Source of the DNA: Subdoligranulum variabile
GTDB lineage: Bacteria > Bacillota > Clostridia > Oscillospirales > Ruminococcaceae
Direction of reading: 5' to 3'
NCBI GenBank assembly: GCA_003343905.1
Contig: QAKI01000043.1
Coordinates: forward strand, 142,569 to 206,568
DNA length: 64,000 nucleotides
Both the position numbers and the translations under genes were made by a program. Below are positions 57,892 through 64,000 of the stretch, in pieces. Position 1 is the stretch's first letter, and each line of letters starts with the position of its first letter. The notes beneath the pieces are model-generated. The model was not told the DNA's origin. It was given only the letters and a program-made list of their open reading frames with translations, and did not search any database.

Positions 57892-58331
57892 TGTTACTGC
57901 CGAAACGTGTTAAGTACCGCCGCGTTCAGCGTGGCCGCATGACCGGCAAGGCCATGCGTGGCAATAAGGTCAATCAGGGCGATTACGGCCTGATCGCCCT
58001 GGAGCCGTCCTGGATCACCTCCAACCAGATCGAGGCGGCCCGTGTCGCCATGACCCGTTATATCAAGCGTGGCGGCAAGGTCTGGATCAAGATCTTCCCC
58101 GACAAGCCGGTTACCGAGAAGCCGGCCGGCACCCGAATGGGTTCCGGTAAGGGCAGCCCCGAGTACTGGGTGGCCGTCGTCAAGCCGGGCCGCGTGCTCT
58201 TTGAGCTGGCCGACGTCAGCGAGGAGACCGCCCGCGAGGCCCTGCGCCTGGCCAGCCACAAGCTGCCGGTCCGCTGCAAATTCGTCAAGCGCGAAGAGCT
58301 TGACACCGTAAAGGAGGGTGACGCTGAATGA
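57891..58331 (+). CDS. rplP: 50S ribosomal protein L16
   Basis: 146 residues: MLLPKRVKYRRVQRGRMTGKAMRGN, GDYGLIALEPSWITSNQIEAARVAMTRYIKRGGKVWIKIFPDKP and the PAGTRMGSGKGSPEYWVAVVKPGR loop near the A-site tRNA. Overlaps rpmC by 4 nt (ATGA). Confidence 0.98.
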   Translation: MLLPKRVKYRRVQRGRMTGKAMRGNKVNQGDYGLIALEPSWITSNQIEAARVAMTRYIKRGGKVWIKIFPDKPVTEKPAGTRMGSGKGSPEYWVAVVKPGRVLFELADVSEETAREALRLASHKLPVRCKFVKREELDTVKEGDAE

Positions 58332-58525
58332 AAGCCACTGAACTGCGCGAAATGACTGATGTCGAGCTGAACAAGCAGCTCAAGGACCTGAAGGCCGAAC
58401 TCTTCAACCTGCGCTTTCAGCACGCCATCAACCAGTTGGACAACCCCATTCGGATCGATACCGTCAAGAAGGACATCGCCCGCGTGATGACCGTCCTGGC
58501 CGAGAAGAATGCGAAAAACGCGTAA
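58328..58525 (+). CDS. rpmC: 50S ribosomal protein L29
   Basis: 65 residues, two-helix hairpin: ATELREMTDVELNKQLKDLKAELFNLRFQHAINQLDNPIRIDTVKKDIARVMTVLAEK. Sits beside L23 at the tunnel exit. Start overlaps the rplP stop. Confidence 0.97.
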   Translation: MKATELREMTDVELNKQLKDLKAELFNLRFQHAINQLDNPIRIDTVKKDIARVMTVLAEKNAKNA

Positions 58526-58540
58526 GAGGGAGGGTAAAAC

Positions 58541-58795
58541 ATGGAACGTAATCTGAGAAAGCACCTGGTCGGTGTTGTCGTCTCTGACAAGATGGACAAG
58601 ACCATCGTTGTTGCCGTTCGCGACAGCGTCCAGCACCCTCTGTACAAGAAGATCTTGAAGCGCACCAAGAAGTTCAAGGCCCATGACGAGAACAATGAAG
58701 CCGGCATCGGCGACCGCGTCGAACTCATGGAGACCCGCAAGCTGTCCAAGGATGTCAACTGGCGCCTGGTCAAGATCATCGAGAAAGCGAAATAA
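58541..58795 (+). CDS. rpsQ: 30S ribosomal protein S17
   Basis: 84 residues: RKHLVGVVVSDKMDKTIVVAVRDSVQHPLYKKILKRTKKFKAHDENNEAGIGDRVELMETRKLSKDVNWRLVKIIEKA. A primary 16S rRNA-binding OB-fold protein, normal length. Confidence 0.98.
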   Translation: MERNLRKHLVGVVVSDKMDKTIVVAVRDSVQHPLYKKILKRTKKFKAHDENNEAGIGDRVELMETRKLSKDVNWRLVKIIEKAK

Positions 58796-58828
58796 TCAGC
58801 CTGGTACTTTGAAAGGAGGACCTGAAAG

Positions 58829-59197
58829 ATGGTTCAGATGCAAACTTATCTCAAAGTGGCCGACAATACCGGTGCCAAGGAGTTAATGTGCTTCCGTGTA
58901 CTGGGCGGTACCCGCAAGAGATACGCAAACATCGGTGACATCGTGGTTTGCAGCGTCAAGAAGGCTGCTCCCGGTGGTACCGTGAAGAAGGGCGACGTGG
59001 TCAAGGCCGTCATCGTCCGTAGCAAGCACGGCCTGCGCCGCGACGACGGCAGCTACATCCGCTTCGATGAGAACGCCGCCGTCATCGTCATGGCCGACAA
59101 GAGCCCCAAAGGCACCCGTATCTTTGGACCTGTGGCGCGCGAACTGCGCGACGCCGGTTTCACCAAGATCCTGAGCCTGGCTCCCGAATCGCTGTAA
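58829..59197 (+). CDS. rplN: 50S ribosomal protein L14
   Basis: 122 residues: MVQMQTYLKVADNTGAKELMCFRVLGGTRKRYANIGDIVVCSVKKAAPGG and the conserved GVVRAVIVR-like segment VVKAVIVRSKHGLRRDDGSYIRFDENAAVI. Lies at the subunit interface with L19. Confidence 0.98.
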   Translation: MVQMQTYLKVADNTGAKELMCFRVLGGTRKRYANIGDIVVCSVKKAAPGGTVKKGDVVKAVIVRSKHGLRRDDGSYIRFDENAAVIVMADKSPKGTRIFGPVARELRDAGFTKILSLAPESL

Positions 59198-59213
59198 GGA
59201 GGTTTTAATAAGA

Positions 59214-59528
59214 ATGAACAATCTTCATGTTAAAACCGGCGACAACGTGATGATCATTTCCGGCAAAGACAAGGGCAAGACCGGCAAGGTCCTGCAGACT
59301 TCCCCCAAAGAGGGCAAGGTCATCGTTGAAGGCCTGAACATGGTCACCAAGCACGTCAAGCCCCGCCGTCAGGGCGAGCAGGGCGGTATCGTCAAGGCCG
59401 AGGGCGCGATCTACGCCTGCAAGGTGCAGCCCGTCTGCCCCAAGTGCGGCAAGCCGACCCGCGTTGCCCATTCCATCAAGGACGGCAAGAACGTCCGCAT
59501 CTGCCGCAAGTGCGGCGCTGAACTGTAA
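59214..59528 (+). CDS. rplX: 50S ribosomal protein L24
   Basis: 104 residues. The KOW motif DNVMIISGKDKGKTGKVLQTSPKEGKVIVEGLNMVTKHVKP initiates 50S assembly; the C-terminal CPKCGKPTRVAHSIKDGKNVRICRKCGAEL keeps both CxxC pairs, so this copy should bind zinc. Confidence 0.97.
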   Translation: MNNLHVKTGDNVMIISGKDKGKTGKVLQTSPKEGKVIVEGLNMVTKHVKPRRQGEQGGIVKAEGAIYACKVQPVCPKCGKPTRVAHSIKDGKNVRICRKCGAEL

Positions 59529-59542
59529 GGGAGGAGTACACA

Positions 59543-60082
59543 ATGGCACGTTTGAAAGAACAGTATGTCAACGAGATCGCTCCGGCCCTGAACAAGAAGT
59601 TCGGCTACAAGAGCGTTATGCAGATCCCCAAGCTGGATAAGGTCATCATCAACGTGGCCGCCGGCGAAGCCAAAGAAAATGCCAAGGTCATCGACGCCAT
59701 TGTCAAGGACCTGGGCCAGATCACCGGCCAGAAGGCCGTGGTTTGCAAGGCCAAGAAGAGCGTTGCGAACTTCAAGCTGCGCCAGGGCATGCCCATCGGC
59801 GCCAAGGTCACCCTGCGCGGTGAGCGTATGTACGAGTTCGTGGACCGTCTGTTCAACGTCGCGCTGCCCCGCGTGCGTGACTTCCGCGGCATCAACGGCA
59901 ACTCCTTCGACGGCCGCGGCAACTACGCCTTCGGCCTGAAGGAGCAGATCATCTTCCCCGAGATCGACTTCGACAAGGTCGATGCGATCCGCGGCATGGA
60001 CATCTGCTTTGTCACCACCGCCAAGACCGACGAGGAAGCCAAGGAGCTGCTGAAGGCTCTGGGCGCTCCGTTCGCTAACTAA
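59543..60082 (+). CDS. rplE: 50S ribosomal protein L5
   Basis: 179 residues: YVNEIAPALNKKFGYKSVMQIPKLDKVIINVAAGEA, TGQKAVVCKAKKSVANFKLRQGMPIGAKVTLRGERMYEFVDRL and the tRNA-contacting RDFRGINGNSFDGRGNYAFGLKEQIIFPEI. It binds 5S rRNA and bridges to S13. Confidence 0.98.
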   Translation: MARLKEQYVNEIAPALNKKFGYKSVMQIPKLDKVIINVAAGEAKENAKVIDAIVKDLGQITGQKAVVCKAKKSVANFKLRQGMPIGAKVTLRGERMYEFVDRLFNVALPRVRDFRGINGNSFDGRGNYAFGLKEQIIFPEIDFDKVDAIRGMDICFVTTAKTDEEAKELLKALGAPFAN

Positions 60083-60096
60083 GGGAGGGAACCACC

Positions 60097-60282
60097 ATGG
60101 CAAAAACTTCTATGAAGCTCAAGCAGCAGCGTCCCGCCAAGTTCTCGACCCGCGCTTACAACCGCTGCAAGATCTGCGGCCGTCCCCACGCTTACCTGCG
60201 CAAGTACGGCATCTGCCGTATCTGCTTCCGTGAGCTGGCTTACAAGGGCGAGATCCCCGGCGTCAAGAAGGCTTCCTGGTAA
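60097..60282 (+). CDS. rpsN: 30S ribosomal protein S14, zinc-binding type Z
   Basis: 61 residues, the short zinc form: KFSTRAYNRCKICGRPHAYLRKYGICRICFRELAYKGEIPGVKKASW with CxxC...CxxC. This form is typical of Gram-positive genomes. Confidence 0.98.
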   Translation: MAKTSMKLKQQRPAKFSTRAYNRCKICGRPHAYLRKYGICRICFRELAYKGEIPGVKKASW

Positions 60283-60348
60283 GCCGTTGACTGCTTCTGT
60301 CTTTCCGAACACCAACATTCTGTAACACAACCTAAGGAGGTTAGTGGC

Positions 60349-60747
60349 ATGCAAATCACCGATCCTATCGCGGACCTGCTGACCCGCATCCGCAACGCGA
60401 GCACTGCCAAACACCCTTCCGTGGATATCCCTGCTTCCAATCTGAAAAAGGCGATCTGCCAGATCCTGGTTGATGAGGGCTACATCAAGGGTATGAAAGT
60501 GACCGAGGACAACAAGCAGGGGACCATCACCGTGACCCTCAAGTACCAGGAGAACGGTACCCCGGTCATCGCCGGCCTCAAGCGCGTTTCCAAGCCGGGC
60601 CTGCGCATCTACACCAACTGCGAAGATATGCCCAAGGTCATGAAGGGCCTGGGCACCGCGATCATCTCCACCTCGAAAGGCGTCATGACCGACAAGGCTG
60701 CCCGTGCGGCCCATGTCGGCGGTGAAGTCCTCGCCTTTGTGTGGTAA
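60349..60747 (+). CDS. rpsH: 30S ribosomal protein S8
   Basis: 132 residues: ITDPIADLLTRIRNASTAKHPSVDIPASNLKKAICQILVDEGYI and the C-terminal GTAIISTSKGVMTDKAARAAHVGGEVLAFVW. In E. coli S8 is the translational repressor of the spc operon; whether this holds here is not visible. Confidence 0.98.
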   Translation: MQITDPIADLLTRIRNASTAKHPSVDIPASNLKKAICQILVDEGYIKGMKVTEDNKQGTITVTLKYQENGTPVIAGLKRVSKPGLRIYTNCEDMPKVMKGLGTAIISTSKGVMTDKAARAAHVGGEVLAFVW

Positions 60748-60764
60748 GAAAGGGGCAATAGACA

Positions 60765-61313
60765 ATGTCGAGAATTGGAAGAAAACCCATCGTCATTCCC
60801 GCGGGGGTGGAAGTCAAGGTCGACACGGCCGAGCACACCGTCACCGTGAAGGGCCCCAAGGGTACCCTGCATTCCAAATACCATCCCCTCATGAACGTCA
60901 GCGTTGAGGGCAATGAGATTTTGGTTACCCGCCCCAATGACGAGAAGGAGGCCCGCAGCCTCCACGGCCTGACCCGCACCATCATCCACAACATGGTGGT
61001 CGGCGTCACCGAAGGCTTCAAGAAAGATCTGGAGATCCAGGGCGTCGGCTACCGCGCCGCCAAGCAGGGCAACAAGCTGGTCCTGACGCTGGGCTTCTCT
61101 CATCCTGTTGAGGTCGAAGAGACCGACACCATCAAGATCGAACTGAAGGATGCTCTGCATTTCAGCATCGTCGGTATCGACAAGCAGGAAGTCGGCCAGT
61201 TTGCTGCTGAAGTCCGCAGCAAGCGCCCGCCCGAGCCGTACAAGGGCAAGGGCATCCGCTATGTTGGCGAGTATGTCATCCGCAAGGAAGGCAAAGCCGG
61301 CAAGGGCAAATAA
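60765..61313 (+). CDS. rplF: 50S ribosomal protein L6
   Basis: 182 residues with two similar domains: MSRIGRKPIVIPAGVEVKV ... GPKGTL, SLHGLTRTIIHNMVVGVTEGFKKDLEIQGVGYRAAKQGNKLVLTLGFSHPV and KRPPEPYKGKGIRYVGEYVIRKEGKAGK. Normal length. Confidence 0.98.
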   Translation: MSRIGRKPIVIPAGVEVKVDTAEHTVTVKGPKGTLHSKYHPLMNVSVEGNEILVTRPNDEKEARSLHGLTRTIIHNMVVGVTEGFKKDLEIQGVGYRAAKQGNKLVLTLGFSHPVEVEETDTIKIELKDALHFSIVGIDKQEVGQFAAEVRSKRPPEPYKGKGIRYVGEYVIRKEGKAGKGK

Positions 61314-61331
61314 TAGGAGAGGAGAAACATT

Positions 61332-61691
61332 ATGGTCAATAAGGCTGATAAGAACGAAGCTCGTCTTCGCCGTCACCGCCGCGTCCGCGGCAAGATCAGC
61401 GGCACCGCCGAGCGTCCCCGTCTGGATGTTTTCCGCTCTGCCAAGCACATCTACGCCCAGGTCATCGACGACACGAAGGGCGTCACCCTGGCCAGCGCTT
61501 CCAGCATGGACAAGGATTTCAATGGCTACGGCGGCAACATCGAGGCTGCCAAGAAGGTTGGCGAGGCCATCGCCAAGAAGTGCCTGGAAAAGGGCATCAC
61601 CGAAGTGGTCTACGACCGCGGCGGTTTCGTATACCAGGGCCGCGTTCAGGCGCTCGCCGAGGGCGCCCGCGAAGCCGGCCTGAAGCTGTAA
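61332..61691 (+). CDS. rplR: 50S ribosomal protein L18
   Basis: 119 residues: NEARLRRHRRVRGKISGTAERPRLDVFRSAKHIYAQVIDDTKGVTLASAS and the C-terminal VYDRGGFVYQGRVQALAEGAREAGLKL. Binds 5S rRNA in the central protuberance. Confidence 0.98.
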   Translation: MVNKADKNEARLRRHRRVRGKISGTAERPRLDVFRSAKHIYAQVIDDTKGVTLASASSMDKDFNGYGGNIEAAKKVGEAIAKKCLEKGITEVVYDRGGFVYQGRVQALAEGAREAGLKL

Positions 61692-61707
61692 GGAGGGAGA
61701 AGATACA

Positions 61708-62211
61708 ATGGCCATGCGTAATAGAGAACAAGATGACGGCATGATCACCAAGGTCGTCTCCATCAACCGCGTTTCCAAGACCGTCAAGGGCGGCCGCGTC
61801 ATGAAGTTCGCCGCGCTGATCGTCGTCGGCGACGGCAAGGGCAACATCGGCTACGGCGTCGGCAAGTCCGGCGAAGTTCCCGAGGCCATCCGCAAGGGCG
61901 AGGGCGCTGCCAAGAAGAACATGCACAAGATCGCCATGAAGGGCAGCACCATCCCCCACGAGATCGTGGGCGTGTTTGGCGCCGGCCGCGTTCTGATGCG
62001 TCCCGCTGCCCCCGGTACCGGCGTTCTGGCCGGCGGTCCCGTCCGTGCGGTGCTTGAGTGCGCCGGCATCAAGGACATCCGCGCCAAGAGCCTGCGTTCC
62101 AACAACCCCATCAACGTCACTGCTGCCACCTTCGCGGGTCTGTGCGGCCTGACCGACGCCGAGAGCGTCGCGGCCAAGCGCGGCAAGACCGTTGCCGAGA
62201 TCCTGGGTTAA
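61708..62211 (+). CDS. rpsE: 30S ribosomal protein S5
   Basis: 167 residues: VVSINRVSKTVKGGRVMKFAALIVVGDGKGNIGYGVGKSGEVPEAIRKGEGAAKKNM and RVLMRPAAPGTGVLAGGPVRAVLECAGIKDIRAKSLRSNNPINV. The spectinomycin-site loop looks wild type. An ATG two codons into the gene is also possible. Confidence 0.98.
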   Translation: MAMRNREQDDGMITKVVSINRVSKTVKGGRVMKFAALIVVGDGKGNIGYGVGKSGEVPEAIRKGEGAAKKNMHKIAMKGSTIPHEIVGVFGAGRVLMRPAAPGTGVLAGGPVRAVLECAGIKDIRAKSLRSNNPINVTAATFAGLCGLTDAESVAAKRGKTVAEILG

Positions 62212-62224
62212 GGAGGGTACCACA

Positions 62225-62404
62225 ATGGAAAAAGTTACCATTCGTCTCGCCAAGAGCCTGATCGGCCGCGGCAAAGAGCAGATTGCCGTTGCGCACTCCC
62301 TGGGGCTGCATCGCCCCGGCGAGGTCACCGAGCAGCCTGACAACGCGGCTACCCAGGGCAAGATCGCCAAGATCTCCCACCTGGTCGTCGTGACCAAGGC
62401 GTAA
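62225..62404 (+). CDS. rpmD: 50S ribosomal protein L30
   Basis: 59 residues: KVTIRLAKSLIGRGKEQIAVAHSLGLHRPGEVTEQPDNAATQGKIAKISHLVVVTKA. Start at 62225 (MEKVT) after AAGGAGGG. Confidence 0.97.
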   Translation: MEKVTIRLAKSLIGRGKEQIAVAHSLGLHRPGEVTEQPDNAATQGKIAKISHLVVVTKA

Positions 62405-62422
62405 CGCAAGGAGGTGCAAAGC

Positions 62423-62860
62423 ATGAAACTTCATGAACTGAACGCGCCCGCTGGTGCCCGCAAGGCCGTGACCCGCAAGGGCCGCGGCGCCGGTTCCGGC
62501 AACGGCAAGACCGCCGGCTTCGGCCACAAGGGTCAGAAAGCCCGCTCCGGCGTCAAGAAGGCCGGCTTCGAAGGCGGCCAGATGCCCCTGCAGCGCCGTC
62601 TGCCCAAGCGCGGTTTCAACAACATTTTCGCCACGAAATATGTTACCATCAAGGTGTCTGACCTCGAAAAGTTCGAGGCCGGCGCTACGGTCGATGCCGA
62701 GGCCCTGCTGAAGGCCGGCATCATCTCCAAGACGCTGGACGGCGTCAAGGTGCTGGGCAATGGCGAGCTGACCAAGGCTGTCAACGTCAAGGTCGCTGCG
62801 TACACTGCCTCCGCCAAAGAAAAAATCGAGAAAGCAGGCGGGAAGGCTGAGGTGATGTAA
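62423..62860 (+). CDS. rplO: 50S ribosomal protein L15
   Basis: 145 residues: MKLHELNAPAGARKAVTRKGRGAGSGNGKTAGFGHKGQKARSGVKKAGFEGGQMPLQRRLPKRGF and the C-terminal VKVAAYTASAKEKIEKAGGKAEVM. Start at ATG 62423 behind AAGGAGG. It ends one base before the secY start codon. Confidence 0.98.
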   Translation: MKLHELNAPAGARKAVTRKGRGAGSGNGKTAGFGHKGQKARSGVKKAGFEGGQMPLQRRLPKRGFNNIFATKYVTIKVSDLEKFEAGATVDAEALLKAGIISKTLDGVKVLGNGELTKAVNVKVAAYTASAKEKIEKAGGKAEVM

Positions 62861-62861
62861 G

Positions 62862-64000
62862 GTGTTTGAAACCTTCCGGAAAGCCTGGAAGATCGACGAT
62901 CTCCGCAAACGGCTCCTGTTCACCTTGCTGATCCTCGTCCTGTTCCGTCTGGGCTGCGCGATTCCGGTGCCCTACATCACGCCGGATGCGCTGTCCTCCA
63001 TGTTTGCGGGCGGCACCGGCGATATGCTGGAGTACCTGAACATGATGTCCGGCGGCGCGCTGAGCGAATGCACGATCTTTGCGCTGGGCGTACAGCCGTA
63101 CATCAACGCAAGCATTATCATGCAGCTGCTGACGGTAGCGATCCCCTACCTGGAAAATCTTGCCAAGGAAGGGGAGGAAGGCCAGCGCAAGATCCGCCGC
63201 ATCACCAGCTATGTGGGTGCGGGTATCGGCCTGGTCCTGTCCATCGGCTACTACTTCATCATCCGCAACATGAACGCCCTCTCTCATACCGAGGGCCTGC
63301 CCGGTATCTTCAGTGCTGTGGTCATCATCCTGGCGTTCACCGCCGGTTCGCAGCTCTGCACCTGGATGGGCAGCCAGATCGACTCCAAGGGCATTGGCAA
63401 CGGCGTTTCGCTGCTGATCTTTGCCGGTATCGTGTCGCGCTGGTCCTCTATCAGCAGTGCGGTGACCAACATCATCGGCCGTGCGCAGAACGGTGAACCC
63501 CAGTTCTACGCCTTCCTGCCGGCGCTGGTGGTGCTGGCCCTGGCAGCGGTGATCTTCGTGGTCATCCTGACCAACGCGGAACGCCGCATCCCGGTCCAGT
63601 ACGCCAAGCGCGTCGTGGGCCGCAAGATGTACGGCGGCCAGGCCAGCTACATCCCCATCAAGGTCAACATGACCGGCGTTATGCCGATCATCTTCGCCTC
63701 GACGCTGTGCAGCCTGCCGGGTCTGATCTTCCGTTTCATCAATCTGGACGCGACGGAGCATCCGTATCTGTATACGTTCTTCAGCGTGTTCAACTACAAC
63801 AGTCTTCTGTACCTCATCGTTTATGTGCTGCTGATCGTCGCGTTCAACTACTTCTATGTGGCGATCCAGTATAATCCCGTGGATATCGCCAACCAGCTTC
63901 GCAAGAACAACGGTACGATCCCCGGTATCCGCCCCGGCAAGCCCACCAGTGATTTCATCACCAAGACCCTGTCCAAGATCACCCTGATCGGCGCGATCTT
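62862..64000 (+). CDS. secY: Protein translocase subunit SecY, C-terminus cut by window edge
   Basis: At least 379 residues visible. FETFRKAWKIDDLRKRLLFTLLILVLFRLGCAIPVPYITPDAL is the SecY start, with the second helix region LSECTIFALGVQPYINASIIMQLLTVAIPYLE and later KGIGNGVSLLIFAGI, YAKRVVGRKMYGGQASYIPIKVNMTGVMPIIFASTL and YNPVDIANQLRKNNGTIPGIRPGKPT. Start is a GTG (62862-62864), one base after the rplO stop, with GAGGTGA inside the end of rplO as ribosome-binding site. SecY forms the translocation channel with SecE/G. Confidence 0.97.
   Translation, partial: MFETFRKAWKIDDLRKRLLFTLLILVLFRLGCAIPVPYITPDALSSMFAGGTGDMLEYLNMMSGGALSECTIFALGVQPYINASIIMQLLTVAIPYLENLAKEGEEGQRKIRRITSYVGAGIGLVLSIGYYFIIRNMNALSHTEGLPGIFSAVVIILAFTAGSQLCTWMGSQIDSKGIGNGVSLLIFAGIVSRWSSISSAVTNIIGRAQNGEPQFYAFLPALVVLALAAVIFVVILTNAERRIPVQYAKRVVGRKMYGGQASYIPIKVNMTGVMPIIFASTLCSLPGLIFRFINLDATEHPYLYTFFSVFNYNSLLYLIVYVLLIVAFNYFYVAIQYNPVDIANQLRKNNGTIPGIRPGKPTSDFITKTLSKITLIGAI

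Overview
The window is a 64 kb piece of a GC-rich, low-noise bacterial chromosome. Several things suggest a Gram-positive anaerobe of the Clostridia, probably Oscillospiraceae/Ruminococcaceae such as the Faecalibacterium–Gemmiger–Subdoligranulum group: strong AGGAGG ribosome-binding sites, a zinc-type S14, lipoprotein rather than outer-membrane logic, a Na+-pumping decarboxylase beta subunit with a mini gamma subunit, EFR1-type flavodoxin-ferredoxin, DUF4180 and DUF2142 proteins. The family assignment is inference from gene content; no rRNA or tRNA gene lies in the window.

Layout. 1-5.0 kb (minus): a lipoprotein cut by the window edge, an OmpR-type two-component system, and a redox operon (ferredoxin-nitroreductase, ArsR regulator, EFR1 flavodoxin-ferredoxin). 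5.0-11.2 kb (plus): a kdp high-affinity K+ pump operon with two tiny membrane proteins in front and an unrecognised 296-residue protein behind; no kdpD/kdpE is present. 11.2-13.7 kb (minus): sugar acetyltransferase, GyrI-like protein, AraC regulator. 13.8-22.7 kb: an efflux island with two MATE transporters, a heterodimeric ABC exporter, two MarR regulators and a LysR regulator. 22.8-36 kb: a mixed series of single-gene or two-gene units (exopolysaccharide-type sugar transferase, threonine aldolase, NSS transporter, DUF4180, C45 acyltransferase with an AraC paralogue, HD protein, TetR, PTS EIIA, CAT-like acetyltransferase, GrpB-cytidine deaminase fusion, MgtE Mg2+ transporter). 36-44 kb: galM with a TrpR-like repressor, rmuC, degV, the Na+-pump genes, a sigma factor and a zinc-ribbon protein. 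44-51 kb: two large membrane proteins of envelope type and a housekeeping string (DUF1858, trmK, Nif3-like, rqcH). 51-53 kb: two paralogous lipoproteins. 53.2-64 kb: the S10-spc ribosomal protein operon from rpsJ into secY, which is cut by the right edge.

Regulation is unusually legible. Many units have consensus sigma-A promoters with 17-nt spacers and perfect GC-rich terminators. The strongest candidates for undescribed biology are two transcription-attenuation leaders. The mgtE leader has a 31-codon leader peptide that opens with an acidic/proline-rich stretch reminiscent of enterobacterial MgtL, followed by mutually exclusive antiterminator and terminator hairpins, the latter containing the mgtE ribosome-binding site. 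The leader of the Na+-pump gene oadB has a yybP-ykoY-like aptamer architecture whose closing stem competes with a terminator. Other regulatory items worth attention are a palindromic TTGCAA hexamer that can serve as the -35 element of two divergent promoters, three identical TTAGAATTCTAA operators around a MATE/MarR pair, a direct/inverted-repeat operator in front of kdp, a promoter motif shared by two AraC paralogues, and a long 5' region before rpsJ that has two terminator-like hairpins and a degenerate repeat of its own promoter.
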